NCBI GenBank assembly: GCA_910578275.1
Contig: CAJTPR010000002.1
Span: 1-64,000 of the forward strand
DNA length: 64,000 nucleotides
Reading direction: 5' to 3'
Source of the DNA: an uncultured Bacteroidales bacterium
GTDB lineage: Bacteria > Bacteroidota > Bacteroidia > Bacteroidales > P3
The translations under genes and the position numbers were made by a program. Numbering within the stretch: position 1 is the first letter of the stretch; each line of letters begins with the position of its first letter. Of this stretch, positions 8,343 through 16,836 are shown one piece after another. A model generated the notes under the pieces. It searched no databases and was not told the origin of the DNA. It worked only from the letters and a program-made list of their open reading frames with translations.

Positions 8343-10319
8343 CTATTTGACCACCAAGCGGCGCACGGCTCCGCCGAAAACGTTGGTCACGCGCACGAAA
8401 TAGACGCCGGAACGGGAAAGCGAGGCTTCGAAGCGTTCGCCCACATGCCTGCGACGCAGCACCACGTTGCCCTTCATCGAGAATATTTCCACCAGGTTGT
8501 CGTCATGCGACATTTCAAGCACGAACTTGCCCGATGTGGGATTGGGATGGATGGCGAAGTCCGTTTCGGACGGGATTTCCACGGCCACGCCGGGATTTTC
8601 CGGTTCGCTGCCGGATCGGGAATAAACGAAAGGCATGAGCTGTTCGTTCAATTCCTCCTCGTCTTTGACGAGCAACGTCCAGAAAACGTAATCGCCTTCC
8701 TCGGGCAATTCCACCGATTGCAGGTCGTAAGCGCCCAACTGCCTGCCTTGGCGGTCCAGCAAGGCCACGCGCGCCGATACCGAAGCGGTCTTGACCGTAT
8801 CTTTCGTTTGCGGATAAAGGACTTTGAGCGTATAGTTTGCGGTGGTGTCGGAAGGATTGCCGGGTTCACCGGGATCGACACCGCCGCCGTTGCCGGCGAC
8901 CGTCACCCGATCGAGAATGACACGGGGTTTGCCCGCCGCGGATATGGAAAGCCTGGCTTTCCCGTTGGCGGTCAGCCGGACAGGAGCCAAGTCTTCATAT
9001 TGGTCGGTACCTGTCAAATCATCCTTGGACTTGGTGAACGATATCTTCTGGGAAGCCTGCGTGCAACCTTGGCACTCCAACGTGAACTCGTATTCATTGC
9101 TCGTGCCGCCCCAGCCTTTTCCGCTGATGGTCACCGTGAAGTCGCCGTCCACGTCGATTTCCTTGAAAGTGACCGAACCCGCGGCACTGCCTGAACCCAG
9201 ACGGACGGCCGATTTTCCGGACAGGTACGCTTTCCCGTCGAAGCTTTCCACGTAGCGCGCGCCCGTATTCTCGACGGTGGCAGGCGTACCGCTGTTGATT
9301 TCCTCGTCCACGGCGGAAAAATCCTCGTCCATCAGCACGCCGCCCTTGATCACGGCACGTCCGGCCTGCGGAACCTGAACAGCGAGCATGTGGTCGCTGC
9401 CTTCCACGATATTCCCTTGGGCATCATGGTATTCGTACCAGATCTCGTAATTGGAAACCACGACCGAGGTGTCGGGGTCTTCGGGACCTACGGGAGGATT
9501 GGGATCGTCGGGGTCGAATACCGTCTTGTCGTCACCCCAGATCTTTTCCACCAACTGAGGATAGTCGATAAAAGGATTACGATTGTGCTGGTAGTTGTAG
9601 ACGGCATCGTTACGGTCTTTTTCCTTCTGGCTGACGGGGTCCTGACGATGCCATTTGAGCAGCAGGTCGATCGTCCATTGCTTGAAAGAGGCCTTGTTGT
9701 TACCCGCGCAGACAGGACAGGAACTCCAGGAAGCGATCTTGTCCTCGTACCGGGTGGCCATGTAGAAATACGAACGGGCGAAATCTCCCTTGTATTCGTC
9801 CACGGGTTCGAACACCTTGCCGCTATAGCCCGAGGTGGTGTTGTTTCCCAATTTGGAACCGTTGCCGCTGACATACGTGGCATTGCCCACTTCCCCGAAA
9901 GGGTTGTTGCTGCGCATCCCGTTCACCTTTCCGTCGGTGGGATAAAGGTGGAAGAGGTCGGTGTACATGGGCTTGGCGTCATCGAACCAGCTTTTGGGAA
10001 AAGAGTGCTCGCGGTTGTAACAATCGCATTCGCTCTTGTAATTGCTGCATTGGTCGCCGCCGAAACTGAAGTTGCAGTCGGAATACATGTCCCAGACCTT
10101 GCCGTTCCTGGCGTCGGTTTGCTTGTAAGCCCCCCACAAGCCGTCGTAACTCAGGGACGTATGCCCCTTGATGATGTCGTGGAGCGCGGTCTTGAGCGCG
10201 AAACCGCTCTTGCCGTAAGCGTCCTGATAGTATCCGTCGGGTTCGGACGCGGACAAGAAAGAAAACGAAAAAAGCATTCCTATCGACAGAAGCCCCCCCC
10301 GTAAGATTCGTATTTTCAT
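8343..10319 (-). CDS. Secreted endonuclease I family protein with T9SS sorting domain
   Basis: A 658-residue exported protein. A signal peptide covers about 1-24. Residues about 28-265 match the endonuclease I (EndA/Vvn-like) fold, with the catalytic-type segment CYNREHSFPKSWF, LFHLYPTDGKVN and RNPFIDYPQLVE. A linker and a beta-rich region (about 270-480) follow, then a second beta region. The last roughly 80 residues (FAIHPNPTSGKFVLEM ... GVYFVRV) form a T9SS type A sorting domain, so the nuclease is expected on the cell surface or released, degrading DNA. The start codon lies just before a run of eight G that encodes part of the signal peptide. Confidence 0.92.
   Translation of the reverse strand: MKIRILRGGLLSIGMLFSFSFLSASEPDGYYQDAYGKSGFALKTALHDIIKGHTSLSYDGLWGAYKQTDARNGKVWDMYSDCNFSFGGDQCSNYKSECDCYNREHSFPKSWFDDAKPMYTDLFHLYPTDGKVNGMRSNNPFGEVGNATYVSGNGSKLGNNTTSGYSGKVFEPVDEYKGDFARSYFYMATRYEDKIASWSSCPVCAGNNKASFKQWTIDLLLKWHRQDPVSQKEKDRNDAVYNYQHNRNPFIDYPQLVEKIWGDDKTVFDPDDPNPPVGPEDPDTSVVVSNYEIWYEYHDAQGNIVEGSDHMLAVQVPQAGRAVIKGGVLMDEDFSAVDEEINSGTPATVENTGARYVESFDGKAYLSGKSAVRLGSGSAAGSVTFKEIDVDGDFTVTISGKGWGGTSNEYEFTLECQGCTQASQKISFTKSKDDLTGTDQYEDLAPVRLTANGKARLSISAAGKPRVILDRVTVAGNGGGVDPGEPGNPSDTTANYTLKVLYPQTKDTVKTASVSARVALLDRQGRQLGAYDLQSVELPEEGDYVFWTLLVKDEEELNEQLMPFVYSRSGSEPENPGVAVEIPSETDFAIHPNPTSGKFVLEMSHDDNLVEIFSMKGNVVLRRRHVGERFEASLSRSGVYFVRVTNVFGGAVRRLVVK
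10293..10300 (-). repeat. G8 homopolymer in the signal-peptide region of the secreted nuclease
   Basis: Eight C on the + strand, so eight G in the coding strand, covering codons 7-9 right after the start. Tracts of this length can slip during replication; a one-base change would shift the frame and abolish the protein. Confidence 0.6.
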
Positions 10320-10379
10320 GATTTGACGATATTTTGAACTCCGTTTGCAATAATCCTCGTGGTATCCGTCTTGTTTGCA

Positions 10380-10415
10380 AAAAGAGGCGCGTTTGGATCC
10401 AAACGCGCCTCTTTT
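10380..10415 (-). terminator. Terminator after the lamin-tail T9SS protein
   Basis: A perfect 36-base palindrome centred on GGATCC, with A-run and T-run flanks. It lies 18 bases past the stop of the gene at 10434-12143 and before the start region of the endonuclease gene, so it separates the two cargo genes. Confidence 0.85.
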
Positions 10416-10433
10416 CGACTTCCGGAAAGTATC

Positions 10434-12143
10434 TTACCTTACCACCACTTTGGAGAGAACCATACCTTCGGCGGTACGGATTTCCACCAAGTACATGCCT
10501 TCGGCAAGACCCGAAAGGTCGATCTGGGCCTTGCCGGCCAGATTTTCACGACGTACGAGACGGGTACCGCCCATGCTGTAGACCGAAACGCCGAAATCGC
10601 CTTCGACTTCCACGTTCAACAAGCCGGTGGTAGGATTGGGGTATATCGCGTATTCGACGGCGGGACGGTTTTCGTTGGCCACGCTGCCGCCGAGAAGGTC
10701 TTCCTTGGTACGCGGGGAAATCTGGCAATTGCCGTTATAATAACCCACATAACCTACGACGGTGGTCTTGGTCAACGGCAACTTTTCGCCCAGGTAGCTG
10801 CCTTCACGGTTGGTACGTACGGCAATGGTGCCGTTTCCGTCCGTGATGTTGTAGCTCTTGTTGGCTTCCACGATGGAACCGGTATCGGCAAACTCCACGT
10901 CCTTTATGCGGACCATGGCGTTTTGATACTGGAGCTTGTTGGCGCCTTTGAGGTCGCTGATGGTCACATCGTCGATCGTGACGGCGGCCGTTTCACCGGA
11001 GAAACGAATCATCGTGGTATCGAAATACTGCATTTCGATGAGGTCGTTATAGACGGTCAGTTCACCTACCAGACCCGAAACGACGTCACCCACCTTGGCG
11101 GTCGAGGGGAAAAGGTCGTTGACATAATACAACATCATCGAATGGCCCATGGCCTGTTCGCAGCCCTTGTCTTGAACCCAAGCGTTGGTGGTATTCTGGT
11201 TGCTTCCGTTCTTGCCTACGATGGCGGTAATCACCAAGTCGCCCTTGACGAGGTATTTCTGGCCTACGGCATAGGTTGCGCGCAAGGCGTTGAGAGCGGC
11301 CAGGTCGGCCACTTCCGCATAACCGAACGAGAATTTGACGGAAACGTTTTCCATCTTGTTGCCGGAAGCATCTTCCACGTTGTTGATGACAAGCGTGTAT
11401 TGGGTACCGGCGGTCATGGCGGCGGTGGTCAGCGTCACCATCTTGTTGCCTTCGCCCAAGACGGCCGCGCTCACGGCCAAACCTTCGATGGCATAGTTGG
11501 CGGCCGTTTCAGCCGAAGCCTTGGTCACTTCCTTGGTGAAATAGACTTCGACGGAGGTGTTCACGCCGCTCTTGGTCAAGATCTTGTCGACTTCGGGAGC
11601 CTTCAGGTCGACCCCGCAATGTTTTCCCAAATCGCTGTAATCGTCTTTGGCGAGCTGTTCCCATTCCTCGGGAACATAAACGGCATTGGGACCCTTGTCG
11701 CACTTACGACGAAGCGTCACGTCCATTCCCCAGTTGTCCACGGAACCTACCACGTCGATCTTGGTGTCTCCCTTGTAGAGCATGACGGCGTCGTTGCCGT
11801 TGAAGTTCATGATCTTGTTGCTTTCCAACAAGTCGGCCAAATCACGGATGGCCTGCGCGCAATTGCTTTGGTCGTTGGCAATGACGAAAGTGGCGCCTGC
11901 CTTCAACGTTCCGCTCAAGGGCAATTCCGAGAACTTGCCGCCGCCGTTGATCTCTTTCACGAGCTTGTAGGCCGACAAGTCCACATCCTGGCCGGTTCCG
12001 TTGTAAAGTTCCAAAGCCTTGTTGTAGGAAGAACCTTCCAGATATTCCGAAATGATCAGATCGGTTTTTCCGGTGGCTTGTTGCGCGAAGGCCGATGCCA
12101 GACCGAAAGCGGCACCCGCCAAGACGAAAAATAATTTTTTCAT
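10434..12143 (-). CDS. Lamin-tail-domain protein with T9SS sorting domain
   Basis: A 569-residue exported protein. A signal peptide (1-20) ends AFAQ. Residues about 26-155 resemble a lamin tail domain (DLIISEYLEGSSYNKALELY, a common start of secreted-protein LTDs). About 165-250 looks like an SbsA/Big-type Ig-like domain (VEVYFTKEV, NNVEDASGNKM). About 280-460 resembles OB-fold modules of the DUF5689 type found beside secreted nucleases. The last 80 residues (YAIYPNPTTGLLNVEVEG, GMYLVEIRTAEGMV) are a T9SS type A sorting domain. No catalytic domain is recognised. Its position beside the secreted nuclease suggests a joint surface role in handling DNA, an inference only. Confidence 0.85.
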   Translation of the reverse strand: MKKLFFVLAGAAFGLASAFAQQATGKTDLIISEYLEGSSYNKALELYNGTGQDVDLSAYKLVKEINGGGKFSELPLSGTLKAGATFVIANDQSNCAQAIRDLADLLESNKIMNFNGNDAVMLYKGDTKIDVVGSVDNWGMDVTLRRKCDKGPNAVYVPEEWEQLAKDDYSDLGKHCGVDLKAPEVDKILTKSGVNTSVEVYFTKEVTKASAETAANYAIEGLAVSAAVLGEGNKMVTLTTAAMTAGTQYTLVINNVEDASGNKMENVSVKFSFGYAEVADLAALNALRATYAVGQKYLVKGDLVITAIVGKNGSNQNTTNAWVQDKGCEQAMGHSMMLYYVNDLFPSTAKVGDVVSGLVGELTVYNDLIEMQYFDTTMIRFSGETAAVTIDDVTISDLKGANKLQYQNAMVRIKDVEFADTGSIVEANKSYNITDGNGTIAVRTNREGSYLGEKLPLTKTTVVGYVGYYNGNCQISPRTKEDLLGGSVANENRPAVEYAIYPNPTTGLLNVEVEGDFGVSVYSMGGTRLVRRENLAGKAQIDLSGLAEGMYLVEIRTAEGMVLSKVVVR

Positions 12144-12214
12144 ATTGCTTGATATTGTTTATTTGATTATCAATAAACTTATTATATAATTCCACACATG
12201 AACCGTGGGCGAGT

Positions 12215-12222
12215 CAAAGGTA
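12215..12222 (-). promoter_or_regulatory. Probable -7 box for the lamin-tail protein gene
   Basis: TACCTTTG on the - strand is a full TAnnTTTG match, about 72 bases before the start codon. No good TTTG was found at the -33 distance. Confidence 0.45.
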
Positions 12223-12243
12223 ACAAATAAATGTTAATAAATA

Positions 12244-13164
12244 TTAACGGATCCGCTTGTCCAGAGAGGTCAGAATCTTTTCCGTCTTTTCTTCCAAGCC
12301 GGCATTTCCGTCTATCCATGTCACGGCGCAACCTTCCTTTTCCATCTTGCGGAACCAGGTGCGCTGGCGTTTGGCGAACTGGCAGATGGCGAAATACAGT
12401 TCCCGCTCCATCTGCTCGCGGGGCATTTTACCGGTCACATAGAGAGTAAGATATTTGTATTCAAGACCGTAATAGGTAAGTTGCCCGGGGCTTATCCCTT
12501 TTTGGAGAAGACCGCGTACCTCATCGGCCATGCCTTGGCGCAAGCGTTGTTCCAAACGCGCCTTGATACGGGAACGCAAGGCTTCGGGCTCGAAACGGAT
12601 GCCGAATACCGTAGCAGGAGGCAAGATCCGCTCCGGACAAGGGTTCGATCGTTCGAATTCGGCGATTTCGAGGGCACGCAGACAACGTTCACGTGTCTGG
12701 GTGTCGGTATGGTTGTGCAAAGGACCGTAGGAGGAAAGCAGGCGCGCCAGCTCTTCGTCATCCTTGTCTTGCAGGCGTGCGCGCAAGGCCGTGTTCTCGG
12801 GCACATGGCGGAAGCGTTTCCTGCCCAACGCCGCCGCCAGATACAAGCCGCTGCCCCCGCAGAGCACCGGCACGCGGCGGCGACGGCAAATGTCGGCATA
12901 GGCCGCGTCGAAAGCCTGCTGATAACGGAAAAGGTTGTATTCTTCGCCCGCCTCGGCCACGTCGATGAGATGAAAGGGAACCCCGGCATACTCTTCCAGG
13001 TCCTTTCCCGTGCCCAAGTCCATGCCCCGGTACACCTGACGGGAATCGGCGCTGAGAATCTCGCCGCCCAGACGACGGGCGAGGTTCACGGCCAAGGCTG
13101 TCTTGCCGCTCGCCGTGGGGCCTAATATGACCAAAAGGGGCGTAAGGGTTGGTGTCGTTTGCAA
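12244..13164 (-). CDS. miaA: tRNA dimethylallyltransferase
   Basis: A 306-residue enzyme that adds a dimethylallyl group to A37 of tRNAs reading UNN codons. The P-loop GPTASGKT (15-22), the SADSRQVYRGMDLGTGKD segment and the C-terminal QLTYYGLEYKYL ... FAKRQRTWFRK region are diagnostic. The only start in frame after an upstream stop is TTG at 13164; it lies about 18 bases after the predicted transcription start, which supports it. The stop is followed by the promoter of the lamin-tail gene, so miaA appears monocistronic. Confidence 0.95.
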   Translation of the reverse strand: MQTTPTLTPLLVILGPTASGKTALAVNLARRLGGEILSADSRQVYRGMDLGTGKDLEEYAGVPFHLIDVAEAGEEYNLFRYQQAFDAAYADICRRRRVPVLCGGSGLYLAAALGRKRFRHVPENTALRARLQDKDDEELARLLSSYGPLHNHTDTQTRERCLRALEIAEFERSNPCPERILPPATVFGIRFEPEALRSRIKARLEQRLRQGMADEVRGLLQKGISPGQLTYYGLEYKYLTLYVTGKMPREQMERELYFAICQFAKRQRTWFRKMEKEGCAVTWIDGNAGLEEKTEKILTSLDKRIR

Positions 13165-13188
13165 TGTTCTTTTTCGTCAATGGCAAGA

Positions 13189-13196
13189 CAAATGTA
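13189..13196 (-). promoter_or_regulatory. Probable -7 box for miaA
   Basis: TACATTTG on the - strand matches TAnnTTTG and lies 25 bases before the TTG start. The -33 element is not recognisable. Confidence 0.45.
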
Positions 13197-13208
13197 GGAT
13201 TTATCGAT

Positions 13209-13243
13209 GAAAAAACGCCCTGCCGGAAATTCCGGCAGGGCGT
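13209..13243 (-). terminator. Terminator after the TonB-dependent receptor gene
   Basis: A 13-base-pair GC-rich stem (13215-13227 with 13231-13243), loop of three bases, followed on the - strand by a run of T (A-run at 13210-13215 on +). It sits about 115 bases past the receptor stop. Nothing else is evident between it and the receptor. Confidence 0.8.
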
Positions 13244-13358
13244 CGGTCCCCGACCACCTTCCATTCGCCTCGGCAGAGTTCAGCCAAGATCGGCCCCTGC
13301 ACCCGGCTTCATGAAAGGTTCCTTTCGTTTCAGACAGGTCGGCAGGCGGAATATCCGC

Positions 13359-15500
13359 CTACCATTTCAATTTGACACCGGCCTTGACCCAGATGCCGGC
13401 CTGCGGAATATTCCCTATGTCGAAATACCGCATATTGAAAAGGTTGGCCGCCGTGGCGAAAATCTCGTATCGCGGACGGTTCCAATAAAGCCGCAAGTTG
13501 CAAAGCAGATACGGCTTGTAGCGTATCTCCTTGGAATCTTCGTCAAGCCAGGTTCCCGCCCGGTCGTTGAGAATGAATTCCCAGGAAGCGCCCAACGAAC
13601 CGTAGATGCCGTGGTCTATCGACAAGCTCAAACGGTTGCGCAGGTAGTCGGTGGCATAAAGCGACCGGTAACCTCCCGCCGACTCCTTGCCCGTGAACAG
13701 GAAAGCGTAGTCGAGGCTTATTCGCCGCAGGTAAGGAATATCCGGCGCATAGGAGAACGTGGCCTCCGCGCCGAAAGTATGCAGGCGGGTCAGGTTGCGC
13801 GCCTGCCAGGTTTCCTCGCCCGCAAGCCTTGTCCAGCTGATGATGCGGAAGCCGTGGCGATAGAACACGCCCGCCCGGAGCCGGAAAGCGTCCTTATGCC
13901 AGCGCACGTCGGTTTCGACCGTCACGGCCTGTTCGGGCTTCAAGTCGGCATTGCCCGTTTGCGTGGCAGACGAATAATAGAGGTCGGTGAACGTGGGCAG
14001 ACGATAGGCATGGTTCACGAACAAGGACCATTCCCAAGCTGGATGCCAACGATAAACGGCCGAAGCCCCGCCGAACAAGGACGTTCCGAAATCGGAACTG
14101 CCGTTCACCAGCAAGCCCGCCGCCCATTTCCATTTCCGGTCGACGGAATGAAAGTTGTGCTGGATGAAACCGTTGGCCACTTGCCGAAGCCCGCTCTTGT
14201 CGTAAAAAAAGCCTTTTTCAAACGGAACGGGTTTGCCAGGCGAAGCCTGGGAAAGCGTTCCTGGCAACGGCTTTCCCAAATTGTTGCTGAAAATGTGTTC
14301 GTAGCGGTAATTGAAACCCGACATCGTGGTGCCGCCGCGCCGCCAGGCATAAGCGACCGTCACGCCCGCGCCCGCCACGTCGGTACGGTGCAGGTTCGGG
14401 CCGCCGTACCATGAGGGAGCGGTGGCGGGATAGCGGAAAAGGTCGTAGCGGTCGTGGTTCTGCCGCCAATAGGCGCGGGCTTCCAACCGCCACGAACCCC
14501 AAGCCTTTCCGTACTGCAAGATGGCAAGGAACGTCTTGGTCTTTTCAAACTGCTCCTTGTAACGGGCCGCGTAGAAATTCCGGGCGCCGAACTGCTTGTC
14601 CACGAAACCCAGGCTCAGTTTGACCGTGCCGAACCTTTCGGGCCGGTTGTAGCCCGTCCGCACCAAGGCCTGCGTGATACGGAAATCCGTATTGGCGTCA
14701 TAGCCGCTTGAGGCGCTGTGTCCCGCATCGGCCGCCACCGACCAGGCCTTGCGGCTGTATTGGGCATGGCCTTCGGTCTGATAATAACCGTACATGCCGC
14801 CCGATGCCGAAAGCTCGAGGTAGGTTCCGCCCAACGGGACGGGAATGAAATTGACGGCACCCGTGAACGGAGCCACGCCGTAAGTCCAGGCACCCGCTCC
14901 CTGCCATGCTTCTATGCGGTCGATGGCCGCCATGGGCAATGGCAAATTGAGCACATGGTGACCTGTCTGCGGATCGGAAAGATCCACGCCGTCCAAGAGC
15001 ACGACGGATTGGTCGAACGTGCCGCCGCGCAATTGCAGGTCGGCCTGCACGTTTTCCGGCCCCCGGCTGCGGATGTCCACGCCCGGAAGGATACGTAAGA
15101 TGTCTTGCAGGTTCTGTACTCCCGCCTGTCGTATGTCTTGAGAAGACAGCGCGGAAAACCTCTGTACCATGGGAGGAAGCGGATGCCGCTTCTCTCCCTG
15201 CACGTTCACTTGGGCAAGCTGCACGACATACAAGGTCGTGTCGGCCGCACCCTCGCTCACGTTCGCCGCCAAGAGGCCGGATCGCCGGCTTTCTTCCGCC
15301 TCGGAAGAGGCGCAGGAAGAAGCCGTGCCGGCTATCCCTTGGAACAGCACAGGTTGCGCTTTCAAACTCAAGATGGAACAAGCCAAAGACAAAACCCCGA
15401 TGCTGACACGGGTTTTCAACGAAGAAAACACCGCATGTCCACATCGGCTCCACCGCCTGAAACGGAAAGTGGAGCCTTGATTCGTTTTTGCTTCTTTCAT
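13359..15500 (-). CDS. TonB-dependent outer-membrane receptor (BtuB-like)
   Basis: A 713-residue receptor for energised uptake of a large ligand. The signal peptide ends near residue 49 (SLKAQ). A plug domain occupies about 95-210 (DILRILPGVDIRSRGPENVQ, QLRGGTFDQSVVLLDGV), followed by a beta-barrel to the C-terminus (NLFNMRYFDIGN, ending KLKW). It lacks the long N-terminal carboxypeptidase-like domain of SusC proteins and has no SusD partner, so it resembles the smaller BtuB/Cir class. The ligand is unknown; I saw no cobalamin riboswitch in the 66-base gap upstream. It follows a glycosyltransferase gene on the same strand. Confidence 0.9.
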   Translation of the reverse strand: MKEAKTNQGSTFRFRRWSRCGHAVFSSLKTRVSIGVLSLACSILSLKAQPVLFQGIAGTASSCASSEAEESRRSGLLAANVSEGAADTTLYVVQLAQVNVQGEKRHPLPPMVQRFSALSSQDIRQAGVQNLQDILRILPGVDIRSRGPENVQADLQLRGGTFDQSVVLLDGVDLSDPQTGHHVLNLPLPMAAIDRIEAWQGAGAWTYGVAPFTGAVNFIPVPLGGTYLELSASGGMYGYYQTEGHAQYSRKAWSVAADAGHSASSGYDANTDFRITQALVRTGYNRPERFGTVKLSLGFVDKQFGARNFYAARYKEQFEKTKTFLAILQYGKAWGSWRLEARAYWRQNHDRYDLFRYPATAPSWYGGPNLHRTDVAGAGVTVAYAWRRGGTTMSGFNYRYEHIFSNNLGKPLPGTLSQASPGKPVPFEKGFFYDKSGLRQVANGFIQHNFHSVDRKWKWAAGLLVNGSSDFGTSLFGGASAVYRWHPAWEWSLFVNHAYRLPTFTDLYYSSATQTGNADLKPEQAVTVETDVRWHKDAFRLRAGVFYRHGFRIISWTRLAGEETWQARNLTRLHTFGAEATFSYAPDIPYLRRISLDYAFLFTGKESAGGYRSLYATDYLRNRLSLSIDHGIYGSLGASWEFILNDRAGTWLDEDSKEIRYKPYLLCNLRLYWNRPRYEIFATAANLFNMRYFDIGNIPQAGIWVKAGVKLKW

Positions 15501-15566
15501 TTGAGAAAATTAAAAAGTGTTGATGAATTATGATGAATGAAACGAAAGGTCTCTTTCGGGAAAGTC

Positions 15567-16826
15567 CTACCAGGCCGGAAGCAGGGGACGTTCTTGCCGC
15601 AAATGCCGCTCGCAGGAGAACAGGTACCGACGGATGTCTTTCCAGTCTTGCAGGCACAGGTCGCACAAGGAACGTACCGCATCGTTCCTGCACAAGGCCT
15701 CCATCTTCGGGTCTGCTAGGCCGCTTTCCGACAACTTTCGGTACAGGAGAGACAGGTTCTTCCAGTCGGAAACGTCGTCCTGCCTGTAATGGGCCTTAAG
15801 GAACTGCAAGCTGCGCAAGGCGTCGAACTTTTCCTTGCAGGCATGTACGAATTGCTCCTGACGACCGCCGCTGTTGCGCCTGATGCTCGCCCACCAGCCG
15901 GGTCCGAAAGCCGTTTGCCAAAAGTCCAGGTCGGCGGAAGGAAGGCCTCTTTGAAACAAGCCGGGCAGGGCATCATAGGCCCTTTGCATGCGTTCGAACA
16001 AGGCCGGCGGATAAACGGGATAGGATTCCCAACGGTTTCCCAGGCCTTTCTGCAAGGCGGGACCCGTGCCGAAGAAAACGCGGTCGCTCAAACGCGCGGA
16101 GGGATGGCTCACCGAAGGACTATGCACGATCAGCGAACCGGTCTTGGCCAGTTTCTGCAGGAAATAAAAGTCTTCCCCGCTCTTGAACGGGGAAATGCCG
16201 CCTATCTTGAGATACGCCTTGACCCGGCAAGCCATGGACGAACCCACGGCCGTGAACGCATACGGATGGTCGCAAAGGATCATGTTGAGCGCATAGGCGC
16301 GCATATAGGTCTCGTAATGCAAGATGGCCCTCTGGTGCTCTTCGGGCAAGGTATCGGCATCGACATGAAGATACGGATTGGACAAGCCGGCCGCCGTCGG
16401 ATACGCGTCGAATTGTTTCTGGATGTCTTGCAGGTAATCCGCAGGATAGGACGTGTCGGCATCCATGCAGACCAGGATGTCCGATTCGGGATTCCGGGCG
16501 GCACGCGCCATGCTGTCCATGGCCGTCTTGCGCGCCCATCCTACGCCGAAATGCTTTTCGTCCCAAGCATCGGGCAAACTGAAACGGTCTATCAGTTCCA
16601 ATCCGAACGCGAAACGACCCTCGGCTTCCCATGCCCGTATCTGCTCATAGGCCTTCTGATTGGCCCGGCAAACGCGAAGATGCGCCGGAATGCCGTCGAC
16701 ATGGTAGGACCGGGGCTGGTTTATGCAGACGCAGACTGTCCGGGGCAAGAGGCTTTGCCGGTTCAAGTCCAACAGACGGGCAGGCAAGTCCGGCTCGTCC
16801 ATGGCCGGCAAAGCGACATATATCAT
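15567..16826 (-). CDS. Family 2 glycosyltransferase
   Basis: A 419-residue GT-A fold enzyme. The nucleotide-sugar/metal motif is in ILVCMDADTSYPADY (DAD at 122-124) and the acceptor/catalytic motif GED is at 217-219 (PFKSGEDFYFL). No membrane segment is apparent, so it is probably cytoplasmic or membrane-associated. It starts 10 bases after the end of the M6 protease gene and lies ahead of the TonB receptor. Sugar and acceptor cannot be inferred. The C-terminal third (about 290-419) has no recognised domain. Confidence 0.8.
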   Translation of the reverse strand: MIYVALPAMDEPDLPARLLDLNRQSLLPRTVCVCINQPRSYHVDGIPAHLRVCRANQKAYEQIRAWEAEGRFAFGLELIDRFSLPDAWDEKHFGVGWARKTAMDSMARAARNPESDILVCMDADTSYPADYLQDIQKQFDAYPTAAGLSNPYLHVDADTLPEEHQRAILHYETYMRAYALNMILCDHPYAFTAVGSSMACRVKAYLKIGGISPFKSGEDFYFLQKLAKTGSLIVHSPSVSHPSARLSDRVFFGTGPALQKGLGNRWESYPVYPPALFERMQRAYDALPGLFQRGLPSADLDFWQTAFGPGWWASIRRNSGGRQEQFVHACKEKFDALRSLQFLKAHYRQDDVSDWKNLSLLYRKLSESGLADPKMEALCRNDAVRSLCDLCLQDWKDIRRYLFSCERHLRQERPLLPAW

Positions 16827-16836
16827 GGGCTGTCGT

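Noticed and set aside
10359..12134. A 591-codon + frame opposite the lamin-tail gene
   Set aside because: It is antisense to a clear T9SS protein; long opposite-strand frames are expected where third codon positions are GC-rich, and it shows no domain.
15501..15566. A cobalamin riboswitch upstream of the BtuB-like receptor
   Set aside because: The gap is only 66 bases, too short for the aptamer, and no B12-box sequence is present there or in the intergenic DNA after the gene.
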